NCBI GenBank assembly: GCA_036010905.1
Contig: DASCMH010000005.1
Span: 91,117 to 155,116 of the forward strand
Reading direction: 5' to 3'
Length of the DNA: 64,000 bases
Source: SMWD01 sp002729875
Lineage (GTDB): Bacteria > Pseudomonadota > Gammaproteobacteria > Steroidobacterales > GCA-2729495
Below the pieces are notes generated by a model. The model saw only the letters and a list, made by a program, of their open reading frames with translations. It ran no database searches and was not told the DNA's origin. Made by a program: the position numbers and the translations under genes. How positions within the stretch are numbered: the stretch's first letter is position 1; each line of letters begins with the position of its first letter. Positions 1-7,104 of the stretch are shown here, one piece after another.

Positions 1-684
1 AGTGGCGGGGCTGATTTAGTCCATCGCAACAAGGTTCACTCACTGCTGCAGGCTCAGCGGGTTCGCTACCGCAAACGCCTGCTTGCAAAGAACAATGTCA
101 TTCGTCTCCACAAGGAAACCTGCGACCAGATTCGTGAAACGCTCACGAATATCGAGAACGAGCATGCAAAGCACGGCGAATCGCTGCACAAAGCAGAAAC
201 TGAACTCAAGCGGGAACAGGCAAAAAGCCAAAACCTGCAACAGCAATTAGCCGGACTCAAGAACTGCAGTACAAAATTACAGCCTGACGAGACGCATACC
301 TCGGCGCTGGAAAATGAACTCGGGATGCTACGCATAGAAAAAGACGAACTGGCGGCACGGATCAAATGCGCTGAAAAAGAACAGGCGCAGACTCCGGCTA
401 CAGCTGAGACCGATGAGAGTGAGGACGTAATAGCACGGATGCGTGCCGATATGGGCGAACTACGCGAAACTCTTGCAACACGTAACCGACGCATACACGA
501 TCTTGAACTCCAGTTACAGGAAAGCGCGCAACAAACAAGAATACTAGAAGCCAAACTGGACAATTGGAAACAACACTTGACGCCTCTAACCCGCAAACTC
601 AAACAACAGAAAAAAGTGATCCAGAATTTCTGCCTGAATAACGATACAGAGCATCAGAGCGAAGAACCCGGCGAAATTGTCTGA
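1..684 (+). CDS. Coiled-coil protein, C-terminal part (5' end outside window)
   Basis: The frame is open from the first base, so this is the last 227 codons of a gene that begins upstream. The first internal ATG (325) is unlikely to be the start because the same composition runs through the whole frame. The visible protein is very rich in Glu, Gln, Lys, Arg and Leu with heptad-like spacing from about residue 15 to 210, has no membrane segment, and ends in an acidic tail (EEPGEIV). It resembles SMC/myosin-like coiled coils only in composition, so no function is assigned. No terminator is evident in the 73 bp before the next gene. Confidence 0.75.
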   Translation, partial: SGGADLVHRNKVHSLLQAQRVRYRKRLLAKNNVIRLHKETCDQIRETLTNIENEHAKHGESLHKAETELKREQAKSQNLQQQLAGLKNCSTKLQPDETHTSALENELGMLRIEKDELAARIKCAEKEQAQTPATAETDESEDVIARMRADMGELRETLATRNRRIHDLELQLQESAQQTRILEAKLDNWKQHLTPLTRKLKQQKKVIQNFCLNNDTEHQSEEPGEIV

Positions 685-757
685 ACAATAACCCCACGGT
701 TTCCGGTATGATCCGCTGTGATCTGCTTCTCTGACAAATTATATTCAGGATCCCAGC

Positions 758-1762
758 ATGGCTAATTATTCTGTTCCAGACAGCGCGCCGGTCAGTGTCG
801 TCGTAATCGGCGTTGAGAATCTCGAATCATCACTGGCATTTTATTCAACAACGCTTGGCTTGGAGATCATTGAAGACCTTACCTGGGAAGGCCCTGAATT
901 TGAGCGGCACTGGAACCTGCCGGCTGGCTCCTCCGCCAAATGTATTTTCCTGGGCCATGGCGCCGACCCGGTTGGACGTATTCAGATCATGGAATTCAAC
1001 GCATCCGACAGAAAACTCGTCCGACCACAGGAAATACGTTGTGCCACCGGACTCTTCAACCTGAACATCTACAGCAAAGATATTGGCAGCGATTGTGAGA
1101 TGCTCAAGTCGCAGGGATTCAACTTCTGGAGTGAACCGGCACGTAACGATTTCGGCCCGGCTGTTGGTGAGATCAGTGAGGTTGCATTTGATGGTCCGGA
1201 TGGCATCGTCATCAATATGATTCAACTAATCACCGAGGACCCGAATACTCTGAGCGGCAAGTTACTCGCATTCCTGGATGATTACGGCTGCACCAGCACT
1301 GGATTCACGGCTGTTGCAACAACCTCCCATGGTGTACGGGATATGGACAGGGCGCTTGAATTTTATTATGGGCCACTGAAGATGACGTTGTTCATGGAAA
1401 CGACCCTTAAGAGCGCCGCAAACAACATCGCCATCGGTCTGCCGGCAGAGGCCGAATCCCGCAGTGTTTTTGTCCAGGGCGGGCATGAATACGGCAAGAT
1501 TGCATTGTCGAGCCCGATTAATTATGAACTCCCCAACCTCATACCCGATGCCCTGCCACCGAATATTGGCTATCTCGCTCAATCATTTCAGGTCAATGAC
1601 CTGAACCTCGTGGCCAACGAATGTATCAATATTGACGTCGATATCATCTCCGGACCTGAAGAAATTACTCTGCCGGGTCGCGGATTATGCCGGGCAATGG
1701 TGGTTCGAAATCCGGGCTCCGGGGCATTGCAGGAGATCTTCCAGCAAATCCGGCAAACCTGA
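758..1762 (+). CDS. Two-domain VOC (glyoxalase/dioxygenase superfamily) protein
   Basis: The 334-residue protein has two tandem vicinal-oxygen-chelate modules, about residues 12-160 and 182-332. Each opens with the family signature of a beta strand followed by a DxxxxLxFY helix start (ENLESSLAFYSTTLGLE near 20; RDMDRALEFYYGPL near 194). VOC proteins bind a divalent metal and include glyoxalase I, extradiol dioxygenases and resistance proteins. The metal ligands cannot be fixed by eye, so the substrate is unknown. An AGGA lies about 7 nt before the ATG. It converges on the interrupted esterase, and a 7-bp inverted repeat (AACCGGC/GCCGGTT, 1822-1845) lies between the two 3' ends. Confidence 0.8.
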   Translation: MANYSVPDSAPVSVVVIGVENLESSLAFYSTTLGLEIIEDLTWEGPEFERHWNLPAGSSAKCIFLGHGADPVGRIQIMEFNASDRKLVRPQEIRCATGLFNLNIYSKDIGSDCEMLKSQGFNFWSEPARNDFGPAVGEISEVAFDGPDGIVINMIQLITEDPNTLSGKLLAFLDDYGCTSTGFTAVATTSHGVRDMDRALEFYYGPLKMTLFMETTLKSAANNIAIGLPAEAESRSVFVQGGHEYGKIALSSPINYELPNLIPDALPPNIGYLAQSFQVNDLNLVANECINIDVDIISGPEEITLPGRGLCRAMVVRNPGSGALQEIFQQIRQT

Positions 1763-1843
1763 CCGTAATACCCGGCAAATTGCTCACCTAAATCCGCACC
1801 ACCGAAGCCACAACAACATACAACCGGCCTTTTGCCATGCCGG

Positions 1844-3478
1844 TTACCGCAGGAAGATTTGCCGCCGAATCAATGCACGCTCCTCCAGATAATCCAGCGT
1901 ATCCTTGTACAATCCCTCTCTTGGCCTGAAATTGACACCAAACTCCATGACCAGGTCCGTGGCCGGCTCGTAGCGCGGCCAATCAGGCAAACCCGGGCCA
2001 TTGGGGTCGCCGGTCTTGGCAAAATTCAGCCAATAGGACTGTACGCTTTGACCCCAGGCCAGGTCTTCGGCGGTTACCGCCTTACCCACCATTTGTTCTG
2101 GTCGCTGCCATTGCGGGTGTTCACCAACATGCCCGAAGATAAACGGTACTTCTATGCCATGCCCGGCACCCGGAACCTCGCCGCGTAAATTTGTCTGCAC
2201 GTAGGTAACATGGTACAGCCAGGCCGGAGACCGGACGTTGGCCATCTGCTTGCCGAGATAACGCGTCGAAGTCAGGAACAAGCCCTCGGCAAACCACCGC
2301 TGTGACAGGCCGATGCGGGTCTACTGATCGTCAAACGGCGCGAGATCCTCGTCGGTCAGTCCCGCAATGAATTCTCCGCCGAGAAACCATTTGCCGATCA
2401 GAGGAATCCCGTCGATCTGGTTCCATTCCCAGCTATTGGCGCCACCTATATACGGCACATCATGTTGTGCGCCGCGTTCGAATACCCTGGCGACATGGTC
2501 GGCGACCACACGTTCATCGACGACCGGGTTAAACGGCACCTGTTTTTTGGTCTGGTATTCAACCATGGATTCCCAGGACATGGCGCGCAGGGCGTCGATT
2601 AGTTCCTCGTCCGTATCCGCCTCAATTTTAAAATGCTCGACGAACTCCACACCCATGTTCTCACGCGATTTTTCCGCTGCACCCGGTGGCCCCTGTTCGA
2701 ATGCATGCTGAGTCACATCCAGCAGAATACCGCTGCCCTGTGCAATGGCCTGGTGAAACAAACCTTTCGACTGTGGCGTCGTCATCAGAACATTGACCGC
2801 CACGCCGCCGGACGAGTGCCCGAAAATCGTGACATTACCGGCATCGCCCCCGAATGCGCCAATATTCCGCTGCACCCATTCGAGTGCAGCAATCTGGTCG
2901 AAAATCCCATAGTTGGCCAGTGGTTCCGATGATTGCACCCGGCTTAATGCGGGGTGGGCAAAACGCCCCAGGTAACCGATGCGATAATTGATCGTAACCA
3001 GCACAACGCCCTGACTCGCCAGGTATCGTCCGTCGTAAACCGGAATCGAACCGGCACCATATTGAAAATTACCGCCATGAATGTAGAACATGACCGGCAG
3101 GACGTGATCACCGCGCTCAACCGGGGTCCAGATGTTCAGGGTCAGGCAATCTTCATCATCACCGACCTCATCCAGGTGTGCATCAACCCATTCCGGGTAC
3201 AGGCCTCTTCTCTGCGGACAGGCATGACCGAAATTTAAGCTGTCACGCTTATCTGTCCACGGCTCAACGGGTTGCGGCGGCCGCCATCGCAGACTACCGA
3301 CAGGCGGCCGGGCATAAGGAATGCCCCGATACGTCTCGATGCCATCCTCGACGACTCCCTGCAATACACCGGAATCAATCTGCACGATGGCGCCTGAGTT
3401 CTGCGCATGCGCCGGCAAGCAACTCACCAGCATCAGAATCACAAAGAATTGACAGTGGACAGGCATGATTTTTTTCAT
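1844..3478 (-). pseudogene. Type-B carboxylesterase (para-nitrobenzyl esterase family) interrupted by an in-frame TAG
   Basis: Two open stretches, 3478-2324 and 2320-1844, lie in the same minus-strand frame and are separated by a single TAG at 2321-2323; together they would give about 544 codons, the normal family length. The first part has a secretion signal (MKKIMPVHCQFF..., cleavage after AHA), the YRGIPYA and oxyanion HGGNF motifs, the nucleophile Ser222 in GHSSG and an acid candidate at Glu351. The part beyond the stop reads SQRWFAEGLF and contains the catalytic His (GAGHGIEVPF, about residue 440). Termination at the amber would therefore remove a catalytic residue. The reading frame is otherwise intact, so decay is recent, or the base is a sequencing error. 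Confidence 0.85.
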
Positions 3479-3803
3479 TTGCTCAGGATATCAACGTGCA
3501 ACATAAACAGCCAAATACTGCATGATTAATCATTCTCACAGCAAATTACCTGAACAATCCTCCCGCTCACAAGTTGTTCATCAGCAAGAGACCCGTCCAT
3601 GAATGCGCGGCGGCCAGCGCACTGCGGCATGATCAATTGTCATTCTTACTAAAGAAGTAGACGTTAGAAATAATTAAATTTGTACATTTTGAATGACGCT
3701 CACGAAGTAACAGACCAGTTCGCCGGCTGGTAGAACGGTTTTCCGAGAATCAAATCACGGCAATTACCTATTAAACTGGCAACCGATTTATAACAATCTA
3801 TGG

Positions 3804-3825
3804 TTGTGGTTACCCCTAACCACAA
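3804..3825. repeat. Perfect 9-bp inverted repeat
   Basis: TTGTGGTTA (3804-3812) and TAACCACAA (3817-3825) are perfectly complementary with a CCCC loop. It could be a stem in a plus-strand RNA or a protein-binding palindrome. It sits 20 bp before the terminator at 3846. Confidence 0.6.
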
Positions 3826-3845
3826 CTATCCTCCAAAAATGACTT

Positions 3846-3871
3846 GGCCTCGCAATGCGAGGCCTTTTTTT
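3846..3871 (+). terminator. Intrinsic terminator with no upstream plus-strand gene
   Basis: GGCCTCGC (3846-3853), loop AAT, GCGAGGCC (3857-3864), then seven T. This is a perfect 8-bp GC-rich stem with a U tract on the plus strand. In the minus direction the same stem lies just after the 3' end of the oxidoreductase gene (stop at 3898) but is followed only by a weak T run, so partial bidirectional use is possible. Confidence 0.75.
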
Positions 3872-3897
3872 ATGTGCCGCCTCCCTGCTTAAACCAA

Positions 3898-5487
3898 TCA
3901 AACAAGATCATGCAGAATTAATTTGGCAGCATTGCGCCCACATGCGCCCATCACACCGCCACCCGGATGGACGCCGGCACCACACAGATAAAGGCCAGGT
4001 AAGGGCATCCGGTATCCACTGGCCGCCGGTGTCGGACGCATGAACCACAAACGGTCTGGTGTCATGGCTCCATGAAAGATGTTGCCACCGGTAATAGCGA
4101 AAATACGCTCGAGATCAGACGGAGCGAGAATCTCGCGATGTATTACATAACTGCTAAAACCGGGCGCAACCTCATCGACGAGCGCAAAAACACGATCGGC
4201 AAAATTCTCACGTTCCTGGTTCCAGTAAGCATCACCCATATCATTTGGCACATGCTGGACAAACAACGAGGCTACGTGTTTTCCGGGCGGCGCGATACTG
4301 TCATCAACCGTCGATGGAACGGTCATTTCTATCATCGGTCGCCGGGGCAACCGACCAGCCTGTGCGGAAACAAAGGATTCTTCCAGGTCCGGCATGGACG
4401 TTGCACCAATATGGATGGTGCCCTGTAGCTCCTTGCAAGCCCCGGGCCTTGATTTAAACTCCGGCAACCGATCCAGTGCGACATTAATCTTCATGACCGG
4501 ACTGCGAAAGTCCAGATTACCCGTCTGCTCAAGTACATCATCCGACAGCAACCTTGCATCCAACAGTTTGAGCAAAGTAGTCTGTGGATCAGCGTTGGAG
4601 ACTATAGTATGGGCTGAAAGCTCGGCTCCATCCTCAAGGACGACGCCATTGGCCCGCCCGGCAGCCGTACGGATTTCTGCAACCTCTGCTGAACACCTGA
4701 TCTCAACTCCATAGCTTTGTGCGGCAGCTGCGATCGCAGCCGAAACACTCCCCATACCACCACGTGCATAGGCCCAAACACCACGCATACCATTGGTTTC
4801 ACCCATGACATGGTGAAACAATACATAACCGGTACCCGGTGTCGACGGCGCCGCCCATGCCCCTATGATCGCATCAGTCGCTAACGTCGCACGCAATGGT
4901 TCACTTTCAAACCATGAATTTATTATCGGTGCCGCTGCACCGGTCATCATCGCGATACCCTTGGGTAAATCCGTACCAAGCCGCCGCGCTCGTCCGAGCA
5001 ACTTTAGCAAGACTCCCAAATCACGCCAGCGCGGTCGAACAACGTCCAGCGGCGGGACATCTAGTAATGGTTCGACCATCTTAACGATACGCTCAAGAAA
5101 ATTTTCGTAGTCCGGATAGCGCCGCGCATCTTTCTCCGAGAAATAGCGAATCTCATCAAGAGTCGCAACACGATCAGGTGAGAGCATCAGCCCACGATTG
5201 TCAGCCTGCGGTGTAAAAGAAGAAGGATTTCTGGGCAGCAACCTAAGACCATGCTCGGCAAGACGAAGTTCACTGACCACTGCCGGTCGCAACAAACCAG
5301 CAACATATGAAGCACGCGACACATGAAAGCCCGGCCAGAGCTCTTCCGTCACTGCGCAGCCACCAATAATTTCACGCCGTTCAAGAACCAGCACCCTGAG
5401 ACCGGCTCGGGCCAGATATGCGGCTGCAGTCAAGCCATTATGACCGGCGCCGATGATGATGACATCATGACTTGTCGCGGCATTCAT
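3898..5487 (-). CDS. FAD-dependent phytoene desaturase-like / PYROXD2-like oxidoreductase
   Basis: The 529-residue protein opens with a dinucleotide-binding fold (VIIIGAGHNGLTAAAYLARA, residues 9-28), followed by the LERREIIGGCAVTEE segment typical of carotenoid desaturase-type flavoproteins. Near the C-terminus is the FAD-contact segment LPGLYLCGAGVHPGGGVMG. Overall it matches the PYROXD2/NAD(P)-FAD amine-oxidoreductase group rather than a true carotenoid desaturase, and no crt genes are nearby. The start at MNAATSHD places the GxGxxG at the usual distance; the frame extends 13 codons further upstream (MFFCRVPGLYSCR), which looks untranslated. The substrate is unknown. Confidence 0.8.
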   Translation of the reverse strand: MNAATSHDVIIIGAGHNGLTAAAYLARAGLRVLVLERREIIGGCAVTEELWPGFHVSRASYVAGLLRPAVVSELRLAEHGLRLLPRNPSSFTPQADNRGLMLSPDRVATLDEIRYFSEKDARRYPDYENFLERIVKMVEPLLDVPPLDVVRPRWRDLGVLLKLLGRARRLGTDLPKGIAMMTGAAAPIINSWFESEPLRATLATDAIIGAWAAPSTPGTGYVLFHHVMGETNGMRGVWAYARGGMGSVSAAIAAAAQSYGVEIRCSAEVAEIRTAAGRANGVVLEDGAELSAHTIVSNADPQTTLLKLLDARLLSDDVLEQTGNLDFRSPVMKINVALDRLPEFKSRPGACKELQGTIHIGATSMPDLEESFVSAQAGRLPRRPMIEMTVPSTVDDSIAPPGKHVASLFVQHVPNDMGDAYWNQERENFADRVFALVDEVAPGFSSYVIHREILAPSDLERIFAITGGNIFHGAMTPDRLWFMRPTPAASGYRMPLPGLYLCGAGVHPGGGVMGACGRNAAKLILHDLV

Positions 5488-5554
5488 CCTGCAACTATAC
5501 AGACCTGGCACACGGCAAAAGAACAATTTACTGCTTAACTTTATGATACATGCT

Positions 5555-5562
5555 CCCCCCCC
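5555..5562. repeat. Homopolymeric C8 tract
   Basis: Eight consecutive C lie in the divergent region between the oxidoreductase and helicase genes, immediately upstream of the predicted -35 position of the helicase promoter. Such tracts can vary in length by slippage. Confidence 0.7.
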
Positions 5563-5582
5563 TTTTATTTACCTGAGCATCT

Positions 5583-5590
5583 GTTATAGT
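5583..5590 (+). promoter_or_regulatory. Predicted extended -10 promoter for the helicase gene, symmetric core
   Basis: TG-T-TATAGT (TATAGT at 5585-5590) is an extended -10 element; the -35 (CTTTTA, 5562-5567) is weak. The same 8 bp read on the minus strand gives TATAAC, which could serve the divergent oxidoreductase gene about 95 bp away. A plus-strand start near 5597 would leave a leader of about 147 nt. Confidence 0.45.
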
Positions 5591-5601
5591 GCGCCCCGTC
5601 T

Positions 5602-5657
5602 TGGCGCACTTCGGTCTGCGCCACTCACTTCAGACCCGCAATTCCGCGGCTCTGAAG
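5602..5657 (+). promoter_or_regulatory. Two strong hairpins in the rhlE leader
   Basis: Stem 1 is TGGCGCA (5602-5608) with TGCGCCA (5617-5623). Stem 2 is CTTCAGACCCGC (5628-5639) with GCGGCTCTGAAG (5646-5657): 11 of 12 positions pair, with a six-base loop. Neither is followed by a U tract, so they are leader structures rather than terminators. Confidence 0.55.
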
Positions 5658-5743
5658 CCAATCAAGAAGATTCACCCTTGACCGACCCATGCCGGATGAA
5701 GATCTGTTGCGTTTGGGTAGGGCAATCTTGGAGTATTTACTAC

Positions 5744-7030
5744 ATGTTATTTTCCAAACTCGGCCTGTCGGCCGAATTGCTGCGTGCTATTCAGGAACAA
5801 GGCTACGCTGAAGCCACCCCGATCCAGCAGCAAGCAATACCACTCGTGCTGGAAGGGCGGGATATCCTGGCCGGCGCACAAACCGGTACCGGCAAAACTG
5901 CCGGATTCACACTACCGTTGCTGCAGCATCTGCAAATGACCGCTGCTGACGGACGCAAAAGACGCATCCGGGCATTAATCCTTACACCAACGCGCGAACT
6001 GGCGGCGCAGGTTGCCGAAAGCGTTCGCACATACGGGCGGCACTTGCCGTACAAGACTGCAGTTATTTATGGTGGCGTCAGTATCAACCCGCAAATTTCA
6101 AAGCTGCATAAAGGTGTTGATATCGTCGTTGCCACACCAGGGCGCCTGCTCGACCACCTGCAACAAGGCACTATTAATCTCGGTGCCGTCGACATGCTGG
6201 TGCTTGATGAAGCCGATCGCATGCTCGATATGGGTTTCATTCGAGATATCCGCAAGGTACTGAAAGTATTACCGGCACATCGCCAGAACCTGTTGTTCTC
6301 GGCAACCTTTTCAAAGGAAATCAGAAAACTGGCCGACAACCTGCTGAACTCACCAATTGAAGTTCAGGTAGCACGTCGCAATACGACGGTTGAACTTGTC
6401 ACGCAAATCGTGCACCCGGTTGACCGGCGTCGCAAACGTGAGCTTTTATCACATCTTATCGGAGCAGAAAACTGGCAACAGGTACTGGTGTTCACCCGTA
6501 CCAAGCACGGCGCCAACCGTCTTGCGGAACAACTTTCAAATGACGGACTCAAGGCCACGGCAATTCACGGCAACAAGTCACAGGGCGCGCGGACACGAGC
6601 ATTGGCGGACTTCAAATCAGGAGCCGCCAGGGTTCTGGTGGCAACCGATGTCGCAGCACGTGGACTCGATATTGATCGACTACCGCATGTTGTTAACTAC
6701 GAATTACCCAACGTACCGGAAGACTACGTGCATCGTATCGGACGTACTGCACGCGCCGGTCATGAAGGTCATGCCATCTCACTGGTCTGCATCGATGAAC
6801 TAAAGCTGCTGGAAAGTATTGAACATTTGCTGGAAAGCAAAATTGAACAGCAGACCATCCCCGGCTACGAACCGGATCAGCGCATCAAGGCAGAACCAAT
6901 CAAGCGCAGACGTTCTAAACGACCTGCCCGTCATAGCGGCGCCCGCAAGAAAGGGCATAGCGGTTCCCCGCAGGGCCGTGGCGGACAGCAAAAACGCTCC
7001 TCAGGTCGTCGTCAACGACGCACGGGGTAA
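5744..7030 (+). CDS. rhlE: DEAD-box ATP-dependent RNA helicase, RhlE type
   Basis: The product is 428 residues. Motifs in order are the Q motif region (TPIQQQAIP, 25-33), Walker A AQTGTGKT (45-52), PTREL (82-86), TPGR (131-134), DEAD (155-158), SAT near 190, and HRIGRTARAG in the second RecA domain. The tail from about residue 375 is rich in Arg, Lys, Gly and Ser, as in RhlE proteins that bind ribosomal RNA. The start is set at ATG 5744 (MLFSKLGL), preceded by GGAG, because the family begins there; the frame extends 67 codons upstream through the structured leader, which is not expected to be protein. The likely role is ribosome assembly or RNA decay. Confidence 0.9.
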   Translation: MLFSKLGLSAELLRAIQEQGYAEATPIQQQAIPLVLEGRDILAGAQTGTGKTAGFTLPLLQHLQMTAADGRKRRIRALILTPTRELAAQVAESVRTYGRHLPYKTAVIYGGVSINPQISKLHKGVDIVVATPGRLLDHLQQGTINLGAVDMLVLDEADRMLDMGFIRDIRKVLKVLPAHRQNLLFSATFSKEIRKLADNLLNSPIEVQVARRNTTVELVTQIVHPVDRRRKRELLSHLIGAENWQQVLVFTRTKHGANRLAEQLSNDGLKATAIHGNKSQGARTRALADFKSGAARVLVATDVAARGLDIDRLPHVVNYELPNVPEDYVHRIGRTARAGHEGHAISLVCIDELKLLESIEHLLESKIEQQTIPGYEPDQRIKAEPIKRRRSKRPARHSGARKKGHSGSPQGRGGQQKRSSGRRQRRTG

Positions 7031-7047
7031 TGCACTGAAAACAGCAT

Positions 7048-7082
7048 CCAGCCACGTTCCGCATCGTGCGAATCGTGGCTGG
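7048..7082. repeat. Intergenic long hairpin, copy 1 of a shared element
   Basis: CCAGCCACG (7048-7056) pairs perfectly with CGTGGCTGG (7074-7082). The interior adds TTC-GCA/TGC-GAA pairing around a three-base loop, so almost the whole 35 nt folds. It lies between the convergent 3' ends of rhlE and the EF-G-like gene and has no T run. The outer arms recur at 45057-45092. Confidence 0.6.
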
Positions 7083-7104
7083 CAATCACCCCCTTACTCC
7101 AGGG

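Larger units (their letters stand above)
3479..3897. other. 419-bp intergenic region; candidate small-RNA locus on plus strand
   Basis: No credible protein-coding frame is present. The region must hold the promoter of the esterase (minus strand) near 3480-3600. On the plus strand the right half ends in a perfect inverted repeat at 3804-3825 and then a textbook intrinsic terminator at 3846-3871. No plus-strand gene lies upstream within 2 kb, since the intervening gene is antisense. A stretch at 3710-3750 resembles a tRNA D-arm and anticodon arm, but no T-arm follows it. Confidence 0.4.

Noticed and set aside
2633..3468. Plus-strand ORFs of 90-115 codons opposite the esterase
   Set aside because: They are antisense to a clearly recognisable protein, have no ribosome-binding sites and no family resemblance; ordinary shadows of a GC-rich gene.
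3710..3760. tRNA-like D-arm and anticodon-arm resemblance
   Set aside because: A GGCTGGTAGAAC-like D-arm and a short stem-loop are present, but no T-arm, acceptor pairing or CCA end follows. Too little to call a tRNA or tRNA relic.
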